Shown piece by piece: positions 25,651 to 34,305 of a stretch of DNA of 64,000 bases (positions within the stretch are counted from its first letter, which is position 1; each line of letters opens with the position of its first letter). The DNA lies in contig OZ252212.1 of the NCBI GenBank assembly GCA_965248955.1, positions 1,178,001 to 1,242,000 on the forward strand, written 5' to 3'. A program made the translations under genes and the position numbers. The notes below the pieces were generated by a model. The model was not told where the DNA came from. It saw nothing but the letters and a program-made list of their open reading frames with translations, and ran no database searches. The stretch comes from DAOUJH01 sp965248955 (GTDB lineage: Bacteria; Chloroflexota; Dehalococcoidia; Lucifugimonadales; QGNO01).

Positions 25651-27616
25651 TTACCAGAAAACCCATCGCCGCCTGAGCAGCTTGCGCCCCAGGAAGTCCT
25701 CAACCTCGTTGCGCTTCAGGCCAATCTGACTCGCCACTGAAGCGGTATCATCAAGTATCCAATCTGGAATCTCGTTGCGTATGCGGGACGCGCCCATCTG
25801 CCCCGCGCCGACGATGACCATGTTGCCCGACACCGTCCAGGCACCCTCCGGCGGCTTCCGGTCCTTCGTATACTTGTCGCGGCTGAGAAGATTCTCGAGC
25901 ACCTGCCGCGGCCTGTCCCATGCGCACTGCTGGTACTCCTCCAGCGTCATCGGGCTGCACCCAGTCCGGCATAGCAATGCCGCCCGGCAGGTGCTCCCGA
26001 AAGACGCCACACAGCACCGTCGACGACAGCTCCAGCACGTCCGCCTCGGCGAGTGCGTCCCTCCCGGAATCCCTAAGCTCGCCTAACCGGGTGGCCATCC
26101 GTCGCAGGTACTCACGATAAAGCCCTGTCGTCATCCTGTCTCGTATCCGAGCGATCGAGCGCTGGAGCCTGTTTCGCACTGCTGTCTGGTCGCCCGGCAG
26201 CGAGGTGCGCGTATAGATCATCAGGCACCGCTTTACGATCTCGTCTTTGAAGTTGCGTGCCTCGGCGTTCATCGACAGGGTGAAGCATGGGTACTCCTCC
26301 GCCTGGATGTAGTCCTGCTTGATGACCTCCTCCGCGTGGCGGTTGAACCTTTGCCGCGCTACGTCGTCGAACACCACAGGCAGCCGCTTGAAGCTCTCCC
26401 GCAGCCCCCGCAGGTTCGAGCGCGTGAACTTGTCGGTATCCACTATCCTGGGGTAAGAGAACATCGAGTGCATCAGCGTCTCGATCAGGCTCGTCTTCCC
26501 ACAGTTGCTTGACCCGTACAGCACCGCGAACATGGGCTGCTCGAAGCTGAAGCTCCCCAAGCGCAGCGCCGAGTTGCGCACGTCGCAGAGCAGTGGAGAG
26601 AAGTAGAACCAGCTCATGAAGGTGAAGTAGTCGCGTTGCAGCCGGGGCACGTCGCCCTTGAACCCGTTCTCGTAGTTCCCAAAGAACTCTATCCAGCGTG
26701 CCACGTCGTCACGCACCTCCTCCGGCTTCGCTTCCAGCCGCATCAGCTCCCCCGACAGCACGAACTCCCGCCCGTCGTAGGAAAGGTACACGTTGGGCTG
26801 CTCGTCCTCTCCGGCCCTGGACCTCGATATCGTGATCGACTCTTTGACTATCTTGGGAGTGATCAAGACGTTGCCATCCCTGTCGGGCCGTACCTCCGCC
26901 AGTGGGCGCCGTAGACGCGCCGCCACTTTCACGACCGTCTCCAGCACCTTGGGCAGTGAGCCCTCCGCCTCCTCCTCGCCCTCGGCGGGCACGTATATCC
27001 GGACGTCCGCCTGCTTCTCCTCTACCTCCTTGAGCGCGGCTATCTCCTCGACAGGGATCTGCTCCGCCGGGATAGGCTTGCTTCCACGCCGTCTCGTCGT
27101 TATCGAATATGATCAGCGTCTCTGCCTGGCGCCCAGAGAAGGCGGTCTCCGATAGGTTGGCCGATCCTACTATCACCCGGCGCAGATCCTCCCGCTCCAG
27201 CAGGTATATCTTTGCGTGGGCGATCTTGTCCTTCACGACGAAGAAGCAGGCCTTTTCACCGGCAACCAGGTCGAACAGCGCCTGCCGCCGCTCGTCCGAC
27301 GTCTTGACGGCCACGAAGGCTTGATCAGGTCCGCCTCCACCACTCCCTGGAAGGCTAGAACGTCGCTGATGTCCGGCCTCAGGATCCCCGAGTGGCCGAA
27401 GATGCACTCGAAGTCATCGTACTCATGATCTCTCAGAAGGCTGACGATCATCCGCATGCTGGCTGTGTAGGTCAATGCTCGCATGGATGTGAACCCGGCG
27501 AACATGCTGACGTCGAACGGCTCCACACTATCGCTGCTGGCGCGGACGACCGACAGCCCGGCGTCGCGGGTCAGTGAGTCCGGGTCGTCAAAGCCAAGCC
27601 TACGCTGCTGCGCCAC
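25651..27616 (-). pseudogene. PLD-like nuclease fused to P-loop NTPase, three frameshifts
   Basis: The coding sense runs from a GTG at 27616 (behind AGGAGAGAA) to the stop at 25651, but crosses frames near 27325, 27085 and 25965. Each crossing looks like a 1-nt indel, for example AAGCCTTC where AAGGCCTTC would keep frame. The N-terminal part has a PLD-type motif (HAKIYLL ... GSANLSETAFSGRQAE). The middle has a P-loop (LYGSSNCGKTSL), a Walker-B-like LPVVFDDV and a sensor-like FTLSMNAE, resembling helicase/SF3-type NTPases. The C-terminus is uncharacterised. The intact protein would be about 650 residues. It is either decayed or carries three assembly errors. An anti-phage role is only a guess. 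Confidence 0.72.
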
Positions 27617-27644
27617 TTCTCTCCTAGAACTATCAGATGCGACC

Positions 27645-27659
27645 TCTCGCAAAGCGAGA
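27645..27659. promoter_or_regulatory. perfect 6-bp inverted repeat between divergent genes
   Basis: TCTCGC-AAA-GCGAGA lies in the space between the PLD/NTPase gene and the divergent carbonic anhydrase gene. Its position fits an operator or a small hairpin. Nothing else supports a role. Confidence 0.3.
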
Positions 27660-27756
27660 TAGTACCATTTGCAAAGGACGCCGGCCAATGTACATTGACC
27701 GGAAATGCGGGTAGAATCAGCGATTGCATTCTACTATTTACCCTAAGGAGACCCAG

Positions 27757-28254
27757 ATGACTGCGACGGATGACGCACTGAAGAACAACGAACGGTACGC
27801 CGAGAGCTTCGACAAGGGCAGCCTGCCTCTGCCGCCGGCCCTCCACATGGCGGTTGTGGCCTGCATGGACGCGCGCCTAGACACCCACAAGTTGCTGGGA
27901 TTAGAGGAGGGCGACGCCCACGTCATTCGCAACGCGGGAGGCGTGGTAAGCGACGACGTGATTCGCTCGCTGGTGATCTCCCAGCGCCTGCTGGGCACCC
28001 GCGAGATTGTGCTTATACACCACACCGACTGCGGTATGCTGACCTTCCGTGACGACGACGTAAAGGACGCCATCCTGGCGGACACCGGCCTCCGGCCGTC
28101 CTTTGCACTGGAGGCGTTCGGGGACCTTGAGCAGGACGTGCGCCAGTCCATGGCTCGCATACAGGCCAGCCCCTTCGTTCCGGTCAAGGACCAGATTCGC
28201 GGATTCGTCTACGACTGTGCAACGGGTCGACTCAACGAGGTCTCGCCGGCCTGA
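27757..28254 (+). CDS. beta-carbonic anhydrase (Rv1284-like class)
   Basis: Interconverts CO2 and bicarbonate in the cytosol. The 165 residues from the ATG at 27757 (behind AAGGAG) carry the zinc ligands Cys36, His89 and Cys92 and the Asp38/Arg40 pair (ACMDARLD; HHTDCG). Length and sequence closely resemble the short mycobacterial-type beta enzyme as I recall it. The gene is monocistronic, with a membrane protein remnant downstream. Confidence 0.94.
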   Translation: MTATDDALKNNERYAESFDKGSLPLPPALHMAVVACMDARLDTHKLLGLEEGDAHVIRNAGGVVSDDVIRSLVISQRLLGTREIVLIHHTDCGMLTFRDDDVKDAILADTGLRPSFALEAFGDLEQDVRQSMARIQASPFVPVKDQIRGFVYDCATGRLNEVSPA

Positions 28255-28403
28255 TCGCCTGTGCTCATCGGCCGGGTTAGCCCCATCCGTTCCGTCGTTT
28301 CTTTTCTTTGTCCCAGGGCGCTAGCCGTGTTTGACAACCGGTTGCCTGCGGATTGGAATTGCGTCCAAACATACTGCTAACCGCTTTTGAAGGATGCCCC
28401 GAT

Positions 28404-28812
28404 TTGATCTTGATAAGGCGCTTGGCTGCCGTCTACTTGATATTGTTGGCCGTGGTTGTGGCCGGCCACTTCCTGGCCACCCAGCTCTACGATCCGATGC
28501 TGGAGGGCGCCGCCCTCACCGTGTGGCGAGTCCTGGACCCGCTCATGGTAGCCGGGGTTATCATAGCGCTGATAGTAGCCTTGGAGGAAGCTGGAGCACG
28601 GAGGCGACTCCCAGGGGATCACTCGAGACTACCTGGAGTCTAACTTCACCTCCTACTTCTCGGCGGCTCTTCTGCTCGCCCTCACCTGGAACTGGTTCGG
28701 TGTCGAATGGGTGGAGCCAGGCAACGACGATGCGCTGTTGTGGCTATTCATAGACTCCACGCTTCTTCTGCTGCTGACCTCCACCGGCATCCGGCTGCTC
28801 AGGCAGGAGTAG
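28404..28812 (+). pseudogene. four-helix membrane protein broken by a frameshift
   Basis: The first frame gives two membrane helices (LAAVYLILLAVVVAGHFLA; PLMVAGVIIALIVALEE). It then derails near 28590 and stops at 28643. The +1 frame continues with ITRDYLESNFTSYFSAALLLALTW and a fourth helix (LLWLFIDSTLLLLL) to the stop at 28812. Joined, this makes a protein of about 135 residues. The TTG at 28404 follows GAAGGA. TTGACA at 28331 with TGGAAT 17 nt on is a possible promoter. The family is unknown. Confidence 0.6.
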
Positions 28813-28830
28813 ACGCTGGCCCAGCGGGGA

Positions 28831-29253
28831 CTAGAACAGCGACTGGCTGCCTATGAGGGAGCGGGCCAGGGCGTCGTCGTTGGTGGTGACGGCTACGATG
28901 GCATGGCCGGCGCGTCTATGCACGATGTGGATGGTGCGCACGTTGAGTTGGTGGTCGCTGAAGAGCCGGGTCACGGCGGCCAGCGCCCCGGGCTCGTCGT
29001 TCAAGTGGAACACGACAGCCTCGGAGGTGACGGCCCGTAGGTCAGCCGCCAGCAACGCCTGCAACGCGGCGTCGTCGTCGCTGGTTTGCAGGGAGATGAC
29101 GCCGAACTCGTCCTCTAGGCGCCCGTCGATGGCCTCTATATTGACGCCTGCTTCGCCCAGCGCCTGCGTCACCTGCGCCAGTGTCCCGGGCTCCTGCTCC
29201 ACGAAGACGATAACGCGGTGGTGCTCGCTGCTGCTGTGGGACGCCTTATCCAT
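28831..29253 (-). CDS. double ACT-domain protein, probable amino-acid sensor
   Basis: 140 residues hold two ACT repeats: HRVIVFVEQEPGTLAQVTQALGEAGVNIEAI at about 11-45 and VVFHLNDEPGALAAVTRLFSDHQLNVRTIHIV at about 80-115. ACT pairs usually bind amino acids and regulate an enzyme or transcription. The ATG at 29253 overlaps the decarboxylase stop (TAATG), so the two are translationally coupled. A role sensing histidine or related ligand for the decarboxylase is inferred from that coupling. Confidence 0.85.
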   Translation of the reverse strand: MDKASHSSSEHHRVIVFVEQEPGTLAQVTQALGEAGVNIEAIDGRLEDEFGVISLQTSDDDAALQALLAADLRAVTSEAVVFHLNDEPGALAAVTRLFSDHQLNVRTIHIVHRRAGHAIVAVTTNDDALARSLIGSQSLF

Positions 29254-30371
29254 TACTGCACAGGTGGCCACTCCAGGCAGTCCGTTACTACCTGGTCTAT
29301 GATCTCGCGGGTCACGTGGGGCATGGTGACGAGGTGAGCAATGTCCCCCAGCGGCGCCAACTGCCACTGAAACAGTACGTAGGGCGAAGGGCGGGGGAAG
29401 ACGACGATGGGGCTATTCCTGGCCCGCCAGGCGGGAATGCCGTTGACATTGAACTGCTGCACGGCGTACTCGGCGGTGTCCAGCATCCTGTCCACCATCC
29501 GCCGGTAGCCCTGTGCGCCTTGCTTGGTCAGCCCATACCAGATGATCATAGGGGCGAAAGCGCTCCGGGATCCCGACAGCGTGGTGTCCAATACCCCGAC
29601 GTACTCGATAGAGCGACCTATCTGCGCGGTGTACGCTTTCTTGGTAAGGACAACGCCGCATGGTAGTGGGGAGCCGATCATCTTGTGCCCGGATACAGCG
29701 AAGCTGTCGATGCCGCTGTCGAAGCCGAAGGGCTGCGGGTCGTCTACGAAGGGCAGGATCATTCCGCTGAGCGCGGCGTCGGCGTGAACGTAGGAGCGGG
29801 ATGGAGCAGCGTCGTCAATGACGGCGCGGATGCGGTCCAAGTCGTCCACGGCGCCCTTCATGGTCGTGCCAATGTTGGCGATAATGAGCGCCGGGGCTTC
29901 CTTGTTGCTGCGGATGGACTCGCGTAGGTCGTCGTAGTCGATCTCGCCGTTGTCCTGGCTGCGAATCATGAAGTTGCGGACTTTCAAGACGTGTAGGATC
30001 TTGCGGACAGAGTAGTGAGTGTCCTGTGAGAAGTAGGCAACAGGGTCTCCCAACATCTCACGCCCCACGTAGATGCCGTACATGTTGCCCTCGGTCCCGC
30101 CTGATGTGACGTAGCCCCAAGCCTCCTCGGCGGGCAGCCGCGCCAGTTCGGCCACGGCGCGCACCACCTCTCGCTCCGTCTCATGCGTGTTGGACTGGTA
30201 TCGCGAGTAGCCAAAGGGGTCGCCAACGTTGTTGGCGCAGTAGGCCAGAAGTGGGTACAGCTCCGAGTAGTCGAATCTCTGGTTGACCGGGTAGCCCGCC
30301 GAGAACGGGCTGAGCAGCTTGAACTCGGAGAGAACGGCGTGGATGCGCTGGTCAATGTCGGTCTGGCTCAT
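29253..30371 (-). CDS. hdc: PLP-dependent histidine decarboxylase
   Basis: A group II PLP decarboxylase of 372 residues. It closely matches the bacterial PLP-type histidine decarboxylase pattern: WGYVTSGGTEGNMYGIYVGRE, DTHYSVRKI with the ring-stacking His119, HADAALSGMILPFVDDPQPF with PLP-binding Asp198, and SGHKMIGSP with Schiff-base Lys230. It would convert histidine to histamine and CO2. Other aromatic or acidic amino acids are less likely given the LPFVDDPQPF block. It is coupled to the ACT protein downstream. Confidence 0.87.
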   Translation of the reverse strand: MSQTDIDQRIHAVLSEFKLLSPFSAGYPVNQRFDYSELYPLLAYCANNVGDPFGYSRYQSNTHETEREVVRAVAELARLPAEEAWGYVTSGGTEGNMYGIYVGREMLGDPVAYFSQDTHYSVRKILHVLKVRNFMIRSQDNGEIDYDDLRESIRSNKEAPALIIANIGTTMKGAVDDLDRIRAVIDDAAPSRSYVHADAALSGMILPFVDDPQPFGFDSGIDSFAVSGHKMIGSPLPCGVVLTKKAYTAQIGRSIEYVGVLDTTLSGSRSAFAPMIIWYGLTKQGAQGYRRMVDRMLDTAEYAVQQFNVNGIPAWRARNSPIVVFPRPSPYVLFQWQLAPLGDIAHLVTMPHVTREIIDQVVTDCLEWPPVQ

Positions 30372-30492
30372 GCGCGCCTCCGTTCGTGAATCCTCAACTG
30401 GCTGAGCCTCTTGGGGAATAACCTGGGCTTATTCGGTAACGGCTTAGAGAACATATGATTATGTCCTTACGCAGCTTTTATGTGTGCATGTA

Positions 30493-30501
30493 ATTATACC
30501 A
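30493..30501 (-). promoter_or_regulatory. extended -10 promoter for hdc-ACT
   Basis: On the - strand TGGTATAAT (extended -10 with perfect TATAAT) lies about 120 nt upstream of the decarboxylase ATG. The -35 region (TTAGCC at 17-nt spacing) is poor, which is tolerated in extended -10 promoters. The 278-nt gap 30372-30649 holds no gene that I can support. Confidence 0.55.
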
Positions 30502-30649
30502 TGTACGAGCCGTTAGGCTAAAGTAGCCACACCCTGCGTTGACCGTCTGCCCAGGCATGACGATGGAGGTAGACGACGCTCCTCCTCTGTGCGAAGGGGC
30601 GCGTCTTTGAAAGTTGTTTCTCCAAGTATCACCTGCATTTGCCGGCGGC

Positions 30650-31855
30650 TCATCTCAAGGCCTCTACTATGAGCTCCACGTTGGTCCTCATCATGCCTAT
30701 GTAGGTCCCGGCGACGGTGTCCTGGCCGTCCAGGGAGCCCGAGTAGAGCCGCACCAGCCTTGCGCCGGACTCCGTCGCCACGGTGTTGGCCAGGCGCTCG
30801 CTCGCCGTAGTCTCACCGAAGATTGCCGGAACGCCCAGCTCCTCTACCTCGTGGGTCAACTCCACCATGTGCTCAGCTGACGGCTCGGCCTCCGTGGTTG
30901 AGCCCAGGACAACGCCAACTACTCGGAAGCCATACTGCTCCGCGAAATAGCCCAGGCTGTCGTGGGAGGTGACCAGCAGCCTGCGCTCCTCCGGCACCAG
31001 GGCAATCTGCTCTGCCGTCCAGGCGTGCAGCTCTTCCAGCCGTGCGCCGTAGGCGGAGGCGTTGGCGCTGTAGGTGTCGCTCCTCCGGCTGTCGATGGCC
31101 GACAACCGGGCGGCTATGTCGTTGATCACCAGCTTCACGCGAAGGGGGTCGAACCAGAAGTGGGGGTCGTGAACGCCGTGGCCGTGGCCTTCGTGCTCCT
31201 CCTCGCCCTCGCCGGTAATGTGTTCGATCTCCTCTATAGCTTCCTCGGCGTTAATTTGCCCGCTTTCGAACTGGCTGAGTATCTCGTGCGCCATGTCGGT
31301 AGGCTCTTCCGCCTCCTCTCCTTCTCCGTGATGCTCAACGCCTTCCAGCATCTCTGCGATCTCCTCCAGCCCCTCCTCCGCGCTTATCTCTCCCTCCTCC
31401 ACCTCATGGACCATGTGGCTGAGTCCTTCTATGAAATCTACATCTTCTATATGGGACTGGGCGAACTCTATCGGTTCGATCGAATCGGCCAGTTCAATGA
31501 TGGTCGCCGGATCCCGTGCGGCGTTCTGGAGCAACTCTCTAAGCCAGGACTCCTCCAGCCCCAGGCCAACGGTCAACACAAGGTCCGCGTCGGCAATTCT
31601 GGCAACGTCCCTTGCGCCCGGTTGGAATCCATGGGGGTCTACTCCCCTTGGAACGAGGCTGAAGACCTCTACGTTGTCTCCACCGATGTTCTCCACCCAA
31701 TCCGCGACTATGCTGGTTGTGGTGACTACGTTGATGGCGGTTGACGCAGGCTCTGCGTCGTTGGAGCAGGCGGCCAGACCCAAGGCTAGGGCAAACGCCA
31801 GGAGCGTAGTGGCCCACAGGCTGGATATACGTCTACTAATACCTGGTATCATCAT
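30650..31855 (-). CDS. znuA: metal ABC transporter substrate-binding lipoprotein (zinc type)
   Basis: A cluster A-I metal-binding protein. A signal peptide ends in lipobox LAAC with Cys30, so it is membrane-anchored. The fold is shown by VVTTTSIVADWVENIGGD, PRGVDPHGFQPG, DPHFWFDP and VTSHDSLGYFAEQYG. Between residues 135 and 228 lies an unusually long acidic/His loop made of two similar blocks (HEVEEGEISAEEGLEEI and HEILSQFESGQINAEEAIEEI), ending EHEGHGHG. Such His loops are typical of zinc carriers. No permease or ATPase gene is adjacent. The Fur-family gene lies upstream. Confidence 0.9.
   Translation of the reverse strand: MMIPGISRRISSLWATTLLAFALALGLAACSNDAEPASTAINVVTTTSIVADWVENIGGDNVEVFSLVPRGVDPHGFQPGARDVARIADADLVLTVGLGLEESWLRELLQNAARDPATIIELADSIEPIEFAQSHIEDVDFIEGLSHMVHEVEEGEISAEEGLEEIAEMLEGVEHHGEGEEAEEPTDMAHEILSQFESGQINAEEAIEEIEHITGEGEEEHEGHGHGVHDPHFWFDPLRVKLVINDIAARLSAIDSRRSDTYSANASAYGARLEELHAWTAEQIALVPEERRLLVTSHDSLGYFAEQYGFRVVGVVLGSTTEAEPSAEHMVELTHEVEELGVPAIFGETTASERLANTVATESGARLVRLYSGSLDGQDTVAGTYIGMMRTNVELIVEALR
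31837..31851. promoter_or_regulatory. Fur-family operator-like palindrome at the znuA start
   Basis: On the - strand TGATACCAGGTATTA (TGATAC-N3-GTATTA) covers codons 2-6 of znuA. It matches the palindrome at the regulator's own start at 13 of 15 positions. It probably binds the adjacent Fur-family protein. Confidence 0.6.
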
Positions 31856-31914
31856 TGGTCATCGTCCTTTCCTATGTTTTCCGTTCGAATAACGAGGTTC
31901 CGCGGTGCCGCAGT

Positions 31915-31934
31915 ATTGAGTTATGATACTCAAT
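31915..31934. promoter_or_regulatory. inverted repeat upstream of znuA
   Basis: ATTGAGT-N6-ACTCAAT is a perfect 7-bp inverted repeat in the regulator-znuA gap. Its centre contains one TGATAC half-site like those in the two palindromes nearby. It could be a further operator half-site or a promoter-overlapping element. Confidence 0.45.
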
Positions 31935-31981
31935 CTCAATATGTGTCGCACCGGAATCTGTGTTGGATTTCATGGATATAC

Positions 31982-32416
31982 CTAGGCTTCCTGGCCGTTA
32001 CCGCACTTGTCGCAGATGACGTAGACTTCTATGCGATGACCTGCGATTTCGCCGGGGATGCCGCTGCCCAAGCCCCTCATCAACCGCTCGACGGTAGCGG
32101 CGCGGAACTCGCCGACGTTGCCGCACTTGACGCATACCGTGTGGTGATGGTGCCCAATGCGAGAGAGGCTGTACCTGGGGGCTCCGTCGAGGAGGTTCAG
32201 CCTGCATATGACGCCGACTTCCAGGAGAATCTTGATGGTGCGGAAGATGGTTGCCCTTCCCACTCCCGGCAACTCATTGCCTATCTCCTCGGCGGTGAAG
32301 CCTTCCTGCTTCCCTTCCAGGATCCGGATGATGGCGCGTCTTGGGGCCGTGGACCTGTAGCCCCGGTCTTCCAGGAGGGACACGATGTCCGGGTGTGCTG
32401 TTAGAGGAGTTGTCAT
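31982..32416 (-). CDS. Fur-family metalloregulator, probably Zur-like
   Basis: A 144-residue repressor with an N-terminal winged helix (YRSTAPRRAIIRILEGKQEGFTAEEIGNEL; RATIFRTIKILLEVGVICRL). The C-terminal metal/dimer domain has HHHHTVCVKCG and CDKCG, the two CxxC pairs of the structural zinc site. It sits directly upstream of the zinc-type lipoprotein gene on the same strand, so zinc (Zur) is the likeliest effector. Manganese, iron or peroxide sensing remain possible. No Shine-Dalgarno precedes the ATG. Confidence 0.88.
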   Translation of the reverse strand: MTTPLTAHPDIVSLLEDRGYRSTAPRRAIIRILEGKQEGFTAEEIGNELPGVGRATIFRTIKILLEVGVICRLNLLDGAPRYSLSRIGHHHHTVCVKCGNVGEFRAATVERLMRGLGSGIPGEIAGHRIEVYVICDKCGNGQEA

Positions 32417-32430
32417 GATACTTGGTATCA
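32416..32430. promoter_or_regulatory. perfect 15-bp operator-like palindrome at the regulator start
   Basis: TGATAC-TTG-GTATCA is a perfect palindrome with a 3-bp centre, ending on the first base of the regulator's start codon. Its near-copy lies at the znuA start. Binding here would give autorepression. Confidence 0.65.
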
Positions 32431-32475
32431 GTGTGCTCTATCAAACAATTACTTGTGAGATTTCAGGATTGCATG

Positions 32476-32504
32476 ATTGTTGCAGGGCTCCGCGGGTCTG
32501 TCAA
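32476..32504 (-). promoter_or_regulatory. possible sigma70 promoter of the Fur-family gene
   Basis: On the - strand TTGACA (32504-32499) and AACAAT (32481-32476) are spaced by 17 nt, about 60 nt upstream of the ATG and its palindrome. The -10 matches at four of six positions. Confidence 0.4.
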
Positions 32505-32671
32505 GTCCCTGTGGCGGGGGAATTTTCCGGTGAAGTCTCAGAGGAGTACGAACGATCACCGCGGCCCTTTTACCGTCATTCCCGGTTGAGAAATGGAGCT
32601 AACATCTGTCTCGGCGCCGAACAATCGCCAGCTTGTCAGGCGGCCAAGTAGACCCGGTGCGCCGGGCAGGG

Positions 32672-33010
32672 CTAGCTGCTGAGGGCGGCAAGGGCTTCGT
32701 CCTTAGAGTTGTGGATGTTCACAATCTTGTCGAAGCCGCTTATCGCGAATATTTCCCGGATAGACTCGGAAAGAGAGCAGACGGCGAACTCGGCCTGCTG
32801 GTTCCGCATAGTCTTGGCCATCAGCAGAATCACACGCAGGCCGGCGCTGCTGATGTAGGAAAGCCGCTCCATGTCCAGAATCACGGCAGTCTCGCTTCCG
32901 GTTATGGCGGCTTCCAAAGCAACCTGGAAGTCCCTGGCGTTGGTGCCGTCTACGCGCCCTTCCGTCATTGCTATTAGAGTATCTCCCCTTCGCTCCTGTT
33001 GAATCTCCAT
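32672..33010 (-). CDS. STAS-domain anti-sigma factor antagonist
   Basis: A single STAS domain of 112 residues from the ATG at 33010, which follows GGGAGA. It contains the AVILDMERLSYISSAGLRVILLMAK segment, where a Ser of the SSAG loop is the site phosphorylated by an anti-sigma kinase in this family. No partner kinase or phosphatase gene lies nearby. A start 15 residues upstream is possible but lacks a ribosome binding site. Confidence 0.88.
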   Translation of the reverse strand: MEIQQERRGDTLIAMTEGRVDGTNARDFQVALEAAITGSETAVILDMERLSYISSAGLRVILLMAKTMRNQQAEFAVCSLSESIREIFAISGFDKIVNIHNSKDEALAALSS

Positions 33011-33309
33011 GGAATCTATCTCCCTGGCCGTGTCTGTAGCTTGAGTTACAGGCACGTGTATTTTACTGTAATTGACCTATCAGCAGTTAGGGAGCGTCAC
33101 CTCTCCCTAGAGACTTCGTACAGCGCCTTGTAGACCCATAGCCCTGCTCATCTGCTCCGGGTTGGAGGAACTGGATTGGCGGATACCGCCTGGTCCACCA
33201 GATCGCCGTCGAAATTTAGACTAGAGAGCTCTCAACTTGCTGTGGCAGGATACACAAAATCAATCACTAGGGCAATACCGTTCACCGCACAGAGTCCCTG
33301 CAACGGCGC
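33011..33309. other. 299-bp intergenic region without a recognised gene
   Basis: Between the STAS gene and the glutamine synthetase gene I see no credible ORF, RNA gene or strong terminator on either strand. It should hold the STAS promoter; TAAAAT on the - strand near 33060 is a weak candidate -10. Confidence 0.5.
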
Positions 33310-34305
33310 CTATGCCGCCTCCGAGACTGTTTCCATGATTAGGCGCGTGACCACGTAGGGGTCCATGTTGGCGTTGGGACGGCGGTCCTCTATATAACCC
33401 TTGCCTTCCCTCTCCACCTGCCAGGGAATCCTGACAGATGCGCCTCTGTCTGAGACTCCGTAGCGAAACTCCTTGTAGGAACAGGTCTCATGTAGTCCGG
33501 TAAGCCTCTCCTCTATCCCGAAGCCGTAGTTGGCAATGTGCAACTCATGCCTGGTGCCCAAAGCCTCGGCGGCTTTGGTGCAGGCATCATAGCTGGACCT
33601 CATAGCGTTGGTAGAGAAGTTGGTGTGCGCTCCGGCGCCGTTCCAGTCGCCCCGAGCAGGCTTTGGATAGAGGGTTGCGTTGATGCCTTTGCCCTCGCCA
33701 ACCCGGTACAGCAGCCAGCGGGCAAGCCATAGCTGGTCGGATACGTTCAGTGCCGGAATGGGCCCCACCTGGAACTCCCACTGGCCAGGCATCACCTCCG
33801 CGTTGATGCCGGAGATGTCCAGGCCGGCCTTGAGGCAAGCGTCCAGATGCTCTTCGACTACCTCTCTGCCGAATATCTCGTCGGCTCCAACGCCGCAGTA
33901 GTAGCCTCCCTGTGGTGCGGCGAACCCCTGCTCCGGGAAGCCCAGGGGCCTGGAGCCCTTGAAGAAGGTGTACTCTTGCTCGATACCGAAGATGAACTCA
34001 TGCTCGGCGTACTTCTCTGCGGCCTCTGCGCATGCATCGCGGGTATTGGACTCGTGGGGGGTGAGGTCGGTGTTCAAGACCTCTGTCATCACCAGAATGT
34101 TGTTCCCACCTCTCACGGGGTCCGGACAGTGGAAGACCGGTCTCAGGACGCAGTCGGACCTGCCGCCCGGAGCCTGGTTGGTACTGGAGCCATCGAAGCC
34201 CCAGATGGGCAGGGGGTCGCCCTCATTGACGATCCTGGTCTTGGATCTGAGCTTTGGAGTGGGTATGGTGCCATCTATCCAAATATACTCTGCTCTGATG
34301 CTCAT
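33310..34305 (-). CDS. glnII: type II glutamine synthetase
   Basis: Makes glutamine from glutamate, ammonia and ATP. The 331 residues fit the short eukaryote-like GSII class, not the ~470-residue GSI. It shows AEYIWIDG near the N-terminus, GFDGSSTNQAPGG, the metal/substrate block FGIEQEYTFF, NAEVMPGQWEFQVGP, GAGAHTNFST and the C-terminal RPNANMDPYVVTRLI. It appears monocistronic. The GSII class has a patchy spread in bacteria, so its presence may reflect ancient transfer. Confidence 0.95.
   Translation of the reverse strand: MSIRAEYIWIDGTIPTPKLRSKTRIVNEGDPLPIWGFDGSSTNQAPGGRSDCVLRPVFHCPDPVRGGNNILVMTEVLNTDLTPHESNTRDACAEAAEKYAEHEFIFGIEQEYTFFKGSRPLGFPEQGFAAPQGGYYCGVGADEIFGREVVEEHLDACLKAGLDISGINAEVMPGQWEFQVGPIPALNVSDQLWLARWLLYRVGEGKGINATLYPKPARGDWNGAGAHTNFSTNAMRSSYDACTKAAEALGTRHELHIANYGFGIEERLTGLHETCSYKEFRYGVSDRGASVRIPWQVEREGKGYIEDRRPNANMDPYVVTRLIMETVSEAA

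Noticed and set aside
25651..28812. Insertion sequence or prophage
   Set aside because: No transposase, integrase, terminal inverted repeats or target duplications were found around the accessory genes.
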